Below are positions 39,699-47,859 of a DNA stretch of 64,000 bases, one piece after another. The position numbers were made by a program, and so were the translations under genes. The first letter of the stretch is position 1; each line of letters opens with the position of its first letter. The notes beneath the pieces were generated by a model, which made no database searches, was not told where the DNA came from, and saw nothing but the letters and a program-made list of their open reading frames with translations. Origin of the DNA: Haemophilus parainfluenzae (lineage in GTDB: Bacteria > Pseudomonadota > Gammaproteobacteria > Enterobacterales > Pasteurellaceae); the NCBI RefSeq assembly GCF_003252755.1, contig NZ_QEPT01000001.1, positions 124,001 to 188,000 of the forward strand, written 5' to 3'.

Positions 39699-39814
39699 TT
39701 TATGTACTATCTGTTTCGTCAAGTGATTGCTTGATATTCATAAAGTTCCTAAATAAAATAATCATAAATATAGCTAAACTACTTTCCTACCACCCTATAT
39801 GGGTGGTTTTTTTT
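39699..39814 (+). ncRNA. Predicted FNR-activated small RNA (FnrS-like)
   Basis: Transcript of about 115 nt from the FNR-dependent start to an intrinsic terminator: ACCACCC (39789-39795) pairs with GGGTGGT (39801-39807), then a T-run to 39814. The 5' part holds a small stem (TCAAG/CTTGA, 39719-39734). Its GTCAAGTGATT (39718-39728) resembles GUCAAGCGAUG near the 5' end of E. coli FnrS (remembered sequence). Size and control also match FnrS, which represses aerobic-metabolism mRNAs in anaerobiosis. A 10-codon frame (39702-39734) exists but lacks a ribosome-binding site. A leader/attenuator of ettA is the main alternative. Confidence 0.7.
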
Positions 39815-39886
39815 GCCTTTCAAATAGCTTATTCCCTAAACATCAAGTAAAATAACCGCACTTTTATTCATAACATCGAGAGAATT

Positions 39887-41557
39887 ATGTCAACGCAATT
39901 TGTATATACGATGCATCGTGTCGGCAAAGTCGTGCCACCGAAGCGCCATATTTTGAAAGATATTTCTTTAAGCTTCTTCCCTGGTGCAAAAATCGGGGTG
40001 CTCGGCTTAAATGGTGCGGGTAAATCAACCCTTTTGCGCATTATGGCGGGCGTGGATAAAGAGTTCGAAGGTGAAGCGCGTCCACAACCAGGTATTAAGA
40101 TTGGTTATCTTCCACAGGAACCAAAACTTGATCCGCAACAAACTGTGCGTGAAGCGGTAGAAGAAGCGGTTTCAGAAGTGAAAAATGCACTGACTCGTTT
40201 AGATGAAGTGTATGCACTTTATGCGGATCCTGATGCGGATTTCGATAAACTAGCTGCAGAACAAGCAAACCTTGAAGCGATTATTCAAGCACACGATGGT
40301 CACAATTTAGATAACCAATTAGAACGTGCAGCAGATGCATTACGTTTACCAGATTGGGATGCCAAAATCGAACATTTATCTGGTGGTGAACGTCGTCGTG
40401 TGGCGCTTTGTCGTTTATTGCTCGAAAAACCAGACATGCTCTTATTAGACGAGCCAACCAACCACTTAGATGCGGAATCTGTGGCATGGTTAGAACGCTT
40501 CTTACATGACTACGAAGGTACTGTTGTGGCGATTACCCACGACCGTTACTTCTTAGATAATGTAGCTGGCTGGATCTTAGAGCTTGACCGTGGTGAAGGT
40601 ATTCCTTGGGAAGGTAACTACTCTTCTTGGTTAGAGCAAAAAGAGAAACGATTAGAGCAAGAACAAGCGGCTGAAAATGCGCGTCAAAAATCCATTGCGA
40701 AAGAATTAGAATGGGTACGCCAAAACCCTAAAGGTCGTCAAGCGAAAAGCAAAGCTCGTATGGCACGCTTCGATGAGCTGAACTCTGGCGAATACCAAAA
40801 ACGTAACGAGACCAACGAACTCTTTATTCCACCTGGTCCTCGTTTAGGTGATAAGGTTATTGAGGTAGAACATCTCACTAAATCTTACGGTGACCGTACT
40901 TTAATTGATGATTTATCATTTAGCATTCCAAAAGGGGCTATCGTGGGTATTATTGGACCAAATGGTGCGGGTAAATCGACCCTATTCCGTATGCTTTCAG
41001 GCCAAGAACAACCCGATAGCGGATCAATTACAATGGGTGAAACTGTTGTACTTGCTTCTGTGGATCAATTCCGTGATTCAATGGATGACAAGAAAACCGT
41101 TTGGGAAGAAGTGTCTAATGGACAAGATGTTCTCACTATTGGTAACTTTGAAATTCCAAGCCGTGCCTATGTTGGCCGCTTTAACTTCAAAGGCGTAGAT
41201 CAACAAAAACGTGTGGGCGAATTATCAGGTGGTGAACGTGGTCGTTTACACTTAGCGAAACTTCTACAACGTGGTGGTAACGTACTGTTATTAGACGAAC
41301 CGACCAATGACTTAGACGTTGAAACTTTACGTGCGTTAGAAAATGCGATCTTAGAATTCCCAGGCTGTGCCATGGTGATATCCCATGACCGTTGGTTCTT
41401 AGACCGTATTGCAACTCATATTTTAGATTACGGTGATGAAGGTAAAGTGACTTTCTATGAAGGTAACTTCTCTGACTACGAAGAGTGGAAAAAGAAAACC
41501 TTAGGTGAAGCCGCAACACAACCACATCGTATTAAATATAAGCGTATTGCAAAATAA
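39887..41557 (+). CDS. ettA: Energy-dependent translational throttle protein EttA
   Basis: Soluble ABC-F protein of 556 residues with two ATPase domains: Walker A GLNGAGKST and GPNGAGKST, signatures LSGGERRR and LSGGERGR, Walker B LLLDEPTNHLD and LLLDEPTNDLD. EttA binds the ribosomal E site and gates entry into elongation according to the ATP/ADP ratio. The start MSTQFVYTMHRVGKVVPPKR and overall identity distinguish it from Uup and other ABC-F paralogues. It ends with a paired uptake-signal terminator. Confidence 0.95.
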   Translation: MSTQFVYTMHRVGKVVPPKRHILKDISLSFFPGAKIGVLGLNGAGKSTLLRIMAGVDKEFEGEARPQPGIKIGYLPQEPKLDPQQTVREAVEEAVSEVKNALTRLDEVYALYADPDADFDKLAAEQANLEAIIQAHDGHNLDNQLERAADALRLPDWDAKIEHLSGGERRRVALCRLLLEKPDMLLLDEPTNHLDAESVAWLERFLHDYEGTVVAITHDRYFLDNVAGWILELDRGEGIPWEGNYSSWLEQKEKRLEQEQAAENARQKSIAKELEWVRQNPKGRQAKSKARMARFDELNSGEYQKRNETNELFIPPGPRLGDKVIEVEHLTKSYGDRTLIDDLSFSIPKGAIVGIIGPNGAGKSTLFRMLSGQEQPDSGSITMGETVVLASVDQFRDSMDDKKTVWEEVSNGQDVLTIGNFEIPSRAYVGRFNFKGVDQQKRVGELSGGERGRLHLAKLLQRGGNVLLLDEPTNDLDVETLRALENAILEFPGCAMVISHDRWFLDRIATHILDYGDEGKVTFYEGNFSDYEEWKKKTLGEAATQPHRIKYKRIAK

Positions 41558-41563
41558 GAAATT

Positions 41564-41598
41564 AAAGTGCGGTCACTTTTGACCGCACTTTCCTTTTT
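41564..41598 (+). terminator. Paired uptake-signal terminator of ettA
   Basis: AAAGTGCGGTC (41564-41574) pairs with GACCGCACTTT (41581-41591), followed by CCTTTTT. Both arms contain an exact uptake signal. Confidence 0.88.
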
Positions 41599-41613
41599 AC
41601 ATCTGGAGTGATT

Positions 41614-41970
41614 ATGTTAGTTTATTTGCACATTGTTTGTGCATTTTTAAGTTTAGGATTATTAATAATCCGTGGGGGAATGCAATTAAGTGGGAAAGAT
41701 TGGCAAGCAATTAAACTGCTAAAAATTTTACCGCACTTAGTTGATACACTTTTAATTGCAAGCGGCTTAACGATTTTCTTCTTGGTCGGTTATCAGCTAC
41801 AAAGCTGGTTGGTCATAAAAATCATCATGCTTGTGCTTTATATCTTCTTCTCGGCTAAATATTTTAGTCGCAAAGCTACAAATCCAAATAATGTATTTCT
41901 GGTATTTGCTGTATTAAGTTTCTTGGGTGCAATTTTCTTTGCTTACCAACCAGACTTCATGGAAAGTTAA
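41614..41970 (+). CDS. SirB2 family membrane protein
   Basis: Small integral membrane protein of 118 residues with four hydrophobic segments, matching the SirB2/YchQ family (LHIVCAFLSLGLLIIRGGMQL; LPHLVDTLLIASGLTIFFLVGYQ). Function unknown; in enterobacteria the gene neighbours prmC and sirB1. The ATG at 41614 follows GGAG at 41605-41608 with good spacing; an overlapping GTG at 41608 is rejected. Confidence 0.8.
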   Translation: MLVYLHIVCAFLSLGLLIIRGGMQLSGKDWQAIKLLKILPHLVDTLLIASGLTIFFLVGYQLQSWLVIKIIMLVLYIFFSAKYFSRKATNPNNVFLVFAVLSFLGAIFFAYQPDFMES

Positions 41971-41975
41971 TCATA

Positions 41976-42009
41976 AAAAAATCCATCTTCAATTGAAGAT
42001 GGATTTTTT
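41976..42009. terminator. Bidirectional terminator between the SirB2 gene and yciH
   Basis: A perfect 34-base palindrome (41976-41992 with 41993-42009) has A6/T6 ends. It carries no uptake signal and serves both convergent genes. Confidence 0.92.
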
Positions 42010-42017
42010 GTTTTATC

Positions 42018-42338
42018 TTAGCCACCCGCTAATTTTACTTTAAACCCTTTTTGTTCTAAAAGTTGTTTTAGTAAATCACGTTTTTCGCCTTGAATCTCAA
42101 TATTGCCGTCTTTTACTGAACCACCACAACCACAACGTTTTTTAAGTTCAGTGGCTAATTTTTTTAATTCATCATCGGATAAATCTAGCCCAGTAATCAC
42201 TGAGACGCCCGCACCTTTTCGACCACTGGTCTGTTTTTGGATGCGAACCACACCATCACCCTTAGGGCGTTGTACCGGCTCTTTTTGCGCTTTAATTCGA
42301 CCAATTTCGGTAGAATAAACTAATGTACTCTCAGTCAT
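42018..42338 (-). CDS. yciH: SUI1/YciH translation factor homologue
   Basis: SUI1-domain protein (eIF1-like), 106 residues. RIQKQTSGRKGAGVSVITGLDL and KKRCGCGGSVKDGNIEIQGEKRD are the family signatures. In E. coli YciH is non-essential and influences initiation fidelity and stress translation. The ATG at 42338 lies one base past the pyrF stop codon, so the two are coupled; pyrF-yciH is a conserved pair. Confidence 0.92.
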   Translation of the reverse strand: MTESTLVYSTEIGRIKAQKEPVQRPKGDGVVRIQKQTSGRKGAGVSVITGLDLSDDELKKLATELKKRCGCGGSVKDGNIEIQGEKRDLLKQLLEQKGFKVKLAGG

Positions 42339-42339
42339 A

Positions 42340-43032
42340 TTACTCAATTGATGCATTAATTGAACGAAGCACTTCAGCTGGGTTTTCAGCTTGAGTAATT
42401 GGACGACCGATTACTAAATAATCAGAACCAGAACGAATAGCTGCTGCTGGTGTCATGACGCGACGCTGATCACCAAAATCACTACCAATTGGACGAATCC
42501 CTGGGGTGACTAATTTAAAATCAGGACCACAAGTATTACGTAAAATCTCCACTTCTTGTGGCGAACAAACAACTCCATCTAATCCCGCACGCTGTGTTAA
42601 ATTTGCAAGACGCAAAACGTGTTCAAGTGGCGAGGAATTAATACCAATTTGCAACAAATCTAAATCTTCCATACTTGTTAATACGGTTACCGCGATTAAT
42701 AACGGCGCATCTTTTCCATAAGGCTCGAGAATTTTCTTCGCCTCTTCCATCATTTTCAGACCACCGCTAGCATGGACATCAACCATCCATACCCCTAAAT
42801 CAGCCGCAGAACGCACTGCTCTTGCCACAGTATTCGGAATATCATGAAATTTAAGATCGAGGAAAACATCAAATTGACGCTCGTGCAATTGCTTAACGAA
42901 ACTGGTTCCTAGTGTAGTAAACATTTCTTTACCCACTTTTAAACGGCATAAGCTTGGATCAATTTGATCCACGAGGGATAGCGCTTGTGCTTCCGTTTCG
43001 TAATCCAATGCAACGATTACTTTGCTATTCAT
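42340..43032 (-). CDS. pyrF: Orotidine 5'-phosphate decarboxylase
   Basis: Last step of de novo UMP synthesis (OMP to UMP). The 230 residues form a TIM barrel with the catalytic [10 protein letters not shown] stretch (about residues 59-68; Lys and Asp active-site pair), the N-terminal [12 protein letters not shown] and [17 protein letters not shown] phosphate-binding loop. It lies 21 bp downstream of lapB in the same leftward unit as lapAB. Confidence 0.96.
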   Translation of the reverse strand: MNSKVIVALDYETEAQALSLVDQIDPSLCRLKVGKEMFTTLGTSFVKQLHERQFDVFLDLKFHDIPNTVARAVRSAADLGVWMVDVHASGGLKMMEEAKKILEPYGKDAPLLIAVTVLTSMEDLDLLQIGINSSPLEHVLRLANLTQRAGLDGVVCSPQEVEILRNTCGPDFKLVTPGIRPIGSDFGDQRRVMTPAAAIRSGSDYLVIGRPITQAENPAEVLRSINASIE

Positions 43033-43053
43033 AATTTTACCTCACTGTGTCAA

Positions 43054-44232
43054 TTAATTATGTTCTGGTTTGATGGATTCCCACTGTTTGCAAGAAGGAC
43101 AATTCCACATTAATTTATGGGTTTGATAACCGCAATTTGAGCAACGATAACCAAAGCTTTGCTTAATTCTCTCACCGACCATTTTATGTAGCAAAATTAA
43201 GCTTTCTTTACCTCGCCCTTCCTCTGCATCATCAATTTGGAATTGAATAAAGCGGTGGAAAATAGATGTACTTGGATGTTTAGTAAGTTGTTGATAAAGT
43301 TTTGATTGTGCGGCACTCTTGCCATCTTTCTCTTCAATCACGCTTGCTAACATTAAATCGACTTTAGTATTGTTAATCTGCTGACTTGCTCGAATCAAGA
43401 ATAACTCAAAGTTATCTCTCTCTCCTAATTCATCATAACAATATTTGAGCGTTTTCAGCACTTCACCAATATAAATTGGATTTTGATCAAGAATATTCTC
43501 TAAAAAGTGAATGGCTTGACGATAGTTTTTATTAGCCATTTTTAAATCAGCAAGCAGCATTGATGCTCTCACACTGGTTGGAGATACATTTAGCGCTTTT
43601 TGTAAAATACTGCGTTTTTCAACCGTACTTTCAAGTTCACCGCTTAAGGCATATTCACAATAACATTGTGCTAATTCCACATTATTTTCTTTAGGTGAGA
43701 TCTTGGCAAGCTTCTCTGCGATATTAACGGCTTTTTTCCATTCTTTTGTTTTTTGGTAAATCACCAAAAGCTGTTGCAGTGCATTTTCAGCAAACTCTGG
43801 CTCATCTACCATAATAATGTAAAGCGCTTCAGCGCGGTCATAAAAACCCACCGCCATGAAATCCTTAGCGAGTTGCTGTTTAGCTAATAACTTTTGTTCG
43901 AAAGAATAATTGGGACTACGATCAAGGGCTTGATGGATTCTTAAAGCACGATCCACTTCGCCTCGAGAACGGAAAAGGTTACCGAGCGTTAGCTCAGCTT
44001 CAAATTGAGAGTTGCTTTCAATTTCATTTTCTGTTTCTTGTTTTTGCAACATATCAAGAAACAAATCAACGGCTTTATCCGTTTGATTAGAAAGCAAAAA
44101 ATTGACCCCCGTGACATAATCACGGGAGAGTTTATTACTCATATCTTCCTGATCTTTCTTGGCACTCCGATGCCCCATATACCAACCATAAGCGGCGGCT
44201 ATTGGCAGAAGCAGAAAGAGTAATTCGAGCAT
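43054..44232 (-). CDS. lapB: Lipopolysaccharide assembly protein LapB (YciM)
   Basis: Inner-membrane-anchored TPR protein, 392 residues: N-terminal transmembrane segment (about 1-17), several TPR repeats, and a C-terminal rubredoxin-like metal site (YRCSNCGYQTHKLMWNCPSC, about 366-385). LapB regulates LpxC turnover by FtsH and so balances lipid A synthesis. Its start overlaps the lapA stop by one base (TAATG). Relevant to LOS assembly here. Confidence 0.94.
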   Translation of the reverse strand: MLELLFLLLPIAAAYGWYMGHRSAKKDQEDMSNKLSRDYVTGVNFLLSNQTDKAVDLFLDMLQKQETENEIESNSQFEAELTLGNLFRSRGEVDRALRIHQALDRSPNYSFEQKLLAKQQLAKDFMAVGFYDRAEALYIIMVDEPEFAENALQQLLVIYQKTKEWKKAVNIAEKLAKISPKENNVELAQCYCEYALSGELESTVEKRSILQKALNVSPTSVRASMLLADLKMANKNYRQAIHFLENILDQNPIYIGEVLKTLKYCYDELGERDNFELFLIRASQQINNTKVDLMLASVIEEKDGKSAAQSKLYQQLTKHPSTSIFHRFIQFQIDDAEEGRGKESLILLHKMVGERIKQSFGYRCSNCGYQTHKLMWNCPSCKQWESIKPEHN

Positions 44233-44525
44233 TATACTGCCTTATCGCGAGTAGTCGTTAATTCGTTAATCTGTAATGTTTGACGTTTAACTTGACGCGC
44301 TAACGACATATTTTTGAATTTTAATTTTAAGTAAAAGAATCCGGTAATTAACCAACCTAAAATTAATCCAAAGCCAAATAAAATGGCAACTAATGTTGAA
44401 AGTTGGAATTGGCTTTCAGCAACAATGTAGTTAAAGGTGATTACTTGATCATTATTTGCTCCTATAGTTACCGCAACAAGTACGATAGCCAATACAATAA
44501 TGAGCCCAAGAATATATTTAATCAT
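44232..44525 (-). CDS. lapA: Lipopolysaccharide assembly protein LapA (YciS, DUF1049)
   Basis: Small inner-membrane protein of 97 residues with two hydrophobic segments (about 2-20 and 42-65), DUF1049/LapA family, partner of LapB. The ATG at 44525 follows AAGGAGAT; a longer frame starting 20 codons upstream has no such signal and overlaps the ihfB terminator region. Confidence 0.9.
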   Translation of the reverse strand: MIKYILGLIIVLAIVLVAVTIGANNDQVITFNYIVAESQFQLSTLVAILFGFGLILGWLITGFFYLKLKFKNMSLARQVKRQTLQINELTTTRDKAV

Positions 44526-44571
44526 CACAATCTCCTTTGTTAAGAATAGGTTCATTATGCCAAAATTTGTA

Positions 44572-44597
44572 ATAAAAAACGACACCTAAGTGTCGTT
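44572..44597 (-). terminator. Terminator of ihfB
   Basis: AACGACAC (44578-44585) pairs with GTGTCGTT (44590-44597); on the minus strand a T-run follows (A-run 44574-44579). It separates ihfB from lapA. Confidence 0.85.
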
Positions 44598-44618
44598 TTA
44601 TTGATATCGATTGAATGT

Positions 44619-44903
44619 TTAAGCAAAAACATTTACGCGATCTTTTAATTCTTTACCCGCTTTAAAGTGCGGTACAGATTTAGCATCTAATTTTACAGAA
44701 TCACCGGTTTTAGGATTACGACCTACTCGAGGTTGACGATGGTGTAAAGAGAAGCTACCAAAACCACGAACTTCAATACGATTACCCTCTTCTAAAGATT
44801 GTGCAATGAGTTCAAGAATATCCTTTACAATACCTTCTACTTCTTTTGCGGATAAAGTTGGGTGCTTTGTTGATAGATTTTCAATTAGTTCAGATTTCGT
44901 CAT
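44619..44903 (-). CDS. ihfB: Integration host factor beta subunit
   Basis: HU/IHF-family DNA-bending protein of 94 residues, start [23 protein letters not shown]. The DNA-intercalating arm [12 protein letters not shown] (about residues 62-73) is intact. With IhfA it bends DNA at specific sites. The ATG at 44903 follows GGAG; an in-frame TTG two codons earlier is unlikely. It lies downstream of rpsA, the conserved arrangement. Confidence 0.95.
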   Translation of the reverse strand: MTKSELIENLSTKHPTLSAKEVEGIVKDILELIAQSLEEGNRIEVRGFGSFSLHHRQPRVGRNPKTGDSVKLDAKSVPHFKAGKELKDRVNVFA

Positions 44904-45011
44904 CGTCAACTCTCCTTTAAATTTATACTTAAACTTGTTATTAAGACTTACAGGTAATGCATTAGTTCATAATAAATTACCGCTAAATCCTTGTTAATTA
45001 TAGCTGGTAGT

Positions 45012-45042
45012 AATAAGGCTGAGTCAATGACCCAGCCTTATT
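45012..45042 (-). terminator. Hairpin behind rpsA
   Basis: AATAAGGCTG (45012-45021) pairs with CAGCCTTATT (45033-45042), just behind the rpsA stop. The T-run on the minus strand is poor, so some read-through into ihfB is plausible. Confidence 0.7.
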
Positions 45043-45054
45043 GATGTGAATTAA

Positions 45055-46704
45055 TTATTCACCTTTAGCCGCTTTGAAAGCTTCAGCCATTGCGTTTGGA
45101 ATAGCAACATCTTCTTGTTTGTTATTCACATTTGCAACTGCAGCTGCTTCTTCAGCTTGATCTTTCGCTTTTACAGATAAGTGAACGATACGTGCTTTAC
45201 GATCAACACCGGTATATTTCGCTTCAACTACATCACCTGCTGCAACTTCATTTGTTAAGTCTGCTGCACGGATATAACCTTCAACGCCACCTGCTAATTC
45301 AACTTTAGCACCTTTAGCGTCAGCTTCAACAACAGTTGCAGAAACTACTGCGCCCTTCTTGTTAACAGCTACGAAGTTGTTGAATGGATCATCTTCAAGT
45401 TGTTTGATACCTAAAGAAATACGTTCTTTCACTGCATCTACTGCTAATACTACTGCAGAAACTTCGTCACCTTTTTTGTAGTTACGAACTGCTTCTTCAC
45501 CTGCAACATTCCAAGAAATGTCAGATAAGTGAACTAAACCGTCGATACCACCTTCAAGACCGATGAAGATACCGAAATCAGTGATTGATTTGATTTTACC
45601 AGTAACTTTGTCGCCTTTGTTGTGAGTTTCAGCGAATTGAGTCCATGGGTTAGGTTTGCATTGTTTTAAACCTAAAGAAATACGACGACGTTCTTCGTCA
45701 ACTTCTAATACCATTACTTCAACAGTATCGCCAAGGCTTACAACTTTAGATGGGTGGATGTTTTTGTTAGTCCAATCCATTTCAGAAACGTGAACTAAAC
45801 CTTCAACACCATCTAAGATTTCAACGAAACAGCCGTAGTCTGTTAAGTTAGTTACTTTACCTGTTAATTTGCTGTTTACTGGGTGGTTTTCAGCAATAGC
45901 AACCCAAGGATCTTGACCTAATTGTTTTAAGCCTAAAGATACGCGAGTACGATCTTTGTCAAATTTTAATACTTTAACAGTTACTTCGTCGCCTACATTC
46001 ACGATTTCGCTTGGGTGTTTAACACGTTTCCAAGCCATATCAGTGATGTGTAATAAACCGTCAACGCCACCTAAATCTACGAATGCACCGTAGTCAGTTA
46101 AGTTTTTAACGATACCTTTAACTTCTGAACCTTCAGCTAGGTTCTCAAGGATTTGTTCACGTTCTTGGCTGTTTTCAGATTCGATCACTGCACGACGAGA
46201 AACAACAACGTTGTTACGTTTTTGATCTAATTTGATTACTTTGAATTCTAATTCTTTACCAAGTAAGTGATCTGCTTCACGTGCTGGACGAGTGTCAACT
46301 AATGAACCTGGTAAGAATGCACGAACACCGTTTAACTCAACTGTGAAACCGCCTTTCACTTTACCGTTGATTAAACCGATAACGGTCGCTTTATCTTCGT
46401 AAGCTTTTTCTAATTCAATCCAAGATTCGTGACGAACAGCTTTCTCACGAGAAAGTTTAGTTTCGCCGTAACCATCTTCAACTGCATCTAAAGCTACGTT
46501 TACTGTGTCGCCAACTTTAACTTCAAGTTCACCTTGAGCGTTTTGGAATTCAGCAACAGGAATTGCAGATTCAGATTTTAAGCCTGCATCAACAAGTACA
46601 AAGCCTTTTTGAATAGCAACAACAGTACCGCTAACGATTGAACCTTGACGGGTTTCAAGGCCTTTTAATGATTCTTCAAAGAGTTGAGCAAAAGATTCTG
46701 ACAT
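45055..46704 (-). CDS. rpsA: 30S ribosomal protein S1
   Basis: 549 residues with six S1 RNA-binding domains. Repeated boundaries such as [44 protein letters not shown] and [22 protein letters not shown] are visible. S1 unfolds and recruits mRNA to the 30S subunit and is autoregulated through its own leader in gamma-proteobacteria; the 96-bp gap to cmk would hold that leader. cmk-rpsA-ihfB order is conserved. Confidence 0.97.
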   Translation of the reverse strand: MSESFAQLFEESLKGLETRQGSIVSGTVVAIQKGFVLVDAGLKSESAIPVAEFQNAQGELEVKVGDTVNVALDAVEDGYGETKLSREKAVRHESWIELEKAYEDKATVIGLINGKVKGGFTVELNGVRAFLPGSLVDTRPAREADHLLGKELEFKVIKLDQKRNNVVVSRRAVIESENSQEREQILENLAEGSEVKGIVKNLTDYGAFVDLGGVDGLLHITDMAWKRVKHPSEIVNVGDEVTVKVLKFDKDRTRVSLGLKQLGQDPWVAIAENHPVNSKLTGKVTNLTDYGCFVEILDGVEGLVHVSEMDWTNKNIHPSKVVSLGDTVEVMVLEVDEERRRISLGLKQCKPNPWTQFAETHNKGDKVTGKIKSITDFGIFIGLEGGIDGLVHLSDISWNVAGEEAVRNYKKGDEVSAVVLAVDAVKERISLGIKQLEDDPFNNFVAVNKKGAVVSATVVEADAKGAKVELAGGVEGYIRAADLTNEVAAGDVVEAKYTGVDRKARIVHLSVKAKDQAEEAAAVANVNNKQEDVAIPNAMAEAFKAAKGE

Positions 46705-46800
46705 ATAAATAATCTTCTTAATTTAAGTTAATAACATCCACATTAAGATCCATAAAATGCGGGGTTGAGGATAAATGTCTATTCTTCCTTGAATAAACAG

Positions 46801-47478
46801 TTAAATCGAAATTGACGTTTTTTGTTGAATATAAACTAACGCTTGAGCAATAACCTCATCAATACTCAATGTTGTACTATCTAACAATAAAGCATCATCA
46901 GCCGGCTTCAATGGCGCAACCTCACGATTTCTATCACGAAAATCACGTTCTTGTATCTCGGCTAAAATCTGCGCAAAGTTACCATTAATTCCCTTATTTT
47001 GCAACTGTTTATAACGTCTTTTTGCACGTTCTTCCGCACTTGCATCTAAAAACAGTTTAACTTGTGCATTTGGGAAAACCACGGTTCCCATATCTCGTCC
47101 ATCAGCAATCAGTCCATCATTTTTGCCAAAATCCTGCTGAAGCTGTAGTAAAGCTGACCGCACTTTAGGAAAAACTGCCACTTTTGACGCAGCTTCCGCC
47201 ACTTCTTGTGTACGGATTAAATGGCTCACATCCATCCCACCAAGAAGCACATTGACTTCTCCATTTTTCGGGATAAACTGAATATCTAAATGACGTGCTA
47301 ACTCCGCTAATCCTTCTTCATCGGTTAAGTCAGCATGACGTTTCAACGCAGCCAATGCCGTCACGCGATAAATTGCACCACTATCTAACAATGTAAAACC
47401 TAACTTTTCTGCCAATGCGTAACAAAGTGTTCCTTTCCCTGCCCCACTTGGACCATCAACGGTGATAATTATCCCCAT
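46801..47478 (-). CDS. cmk: Cytidylate kinase
   Basis: Phosphorylates CMP and dCMP. The protein has 225 residues with P-loop [11 protein letters not shown] near the N-terminus (about 8-18), the DSGAIYR substrate motif and [10 protein letters not shown]. Two adjacent ATGs (47481 and 47478) follow AGGA; the second gives the [12 protein letters not shown] start and the better spacing. A longer frame from 47523 has no ribosome-binding site. Confidence 0.95.
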   Translation of the reverse strand: MGIIITVDGPSGAGKGTLCYALAEKLGFTLLDSGAIYRVTALAALKRHADLTDEEGLAELARHLDIQFIPKNGEVNVLLGGMDVSHLIRTQEVAEAASKVAVFPKVRSALLQLQQDFGKNDGLIADGRDMGTVVFPNAQVKLFLDASAEERAKRRYKQLQNKGINGNFAQILAEIQERDFRDRNREVAPLKPADDALLLDSTTLSIDEVIAQALVYIQQKTSISI

Positions 47479-47796
47479 CATCTCTATCCTTTTACTTTTC
47501 AAAAACCGATATATTATAGACATAAATAATTTATTTCACTAAAGATTCTTTTGCCAAATGTTAAAAATAATCACCTATCACAGTTCTAAATAAACATTGA
47601 TAATTCATATAAAATTTAAAGAAAAAATATCAGCTCTTAATCCTCTCCTATAATGTCAAGGTAAACTCTACCGATAAAAAGAAAAACTTCAATAATCGTT
47701 ATTATGTTTTCAACAAAAAAGAAGAATTAAAAATTTCATCATATATAACATGAAAATTATTCTTTAATTCTTATATTAATTTCATGATCTCATCCC

Positions 47797-47838
47797 TTGA
47801 ATTCTCTTACCGAAAAGAGGATAATGAGAATCTTTCTC
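47797..47838 (+). promoter_or_regulatory. hup promoter with Fur box over the -10
   Basis: TTGAAT (47797-47802) and GATAAT (47820-47825) are 17 bp apart. The Fur-box 19-mer at 47820-47838 (GATAATGAGAATCTTTCTC) matches the consensus at 16 of 19 positions and begins exactly at the -10, so Fur binding would occlude RNA polymerase. The rest of the 47479-47859 gap is AT-rich with no gene; ATAATCGTTATTAT near 47694-47707 is a weak second dyad. Confidence 0.82.
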
Positions 47839-47859
47839 AAAAAAACAAGGGGATAATAA

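Larger units (their letters stand above)
39539..39886. other. 348-bp gap between zevA and ettA
   Basis: Apart from the FNR box, predicted small RNA and its terminator, the gap holds an uptake signal (about 39857-39866) shortly before ettA and the presumed zevA promoter at its left end. No protein-coding gene is supported. Confidence 0.6.

Noticed and set aside
39702..39734. Ten-codon open frame inside the FNR-driven transcript
   Set aside because: It has no ribosome-binding site and begins almost at the predicted RNA start. Its codons show no repeat pattern typical of attenuation peptides. Kept only as an alternative reading.
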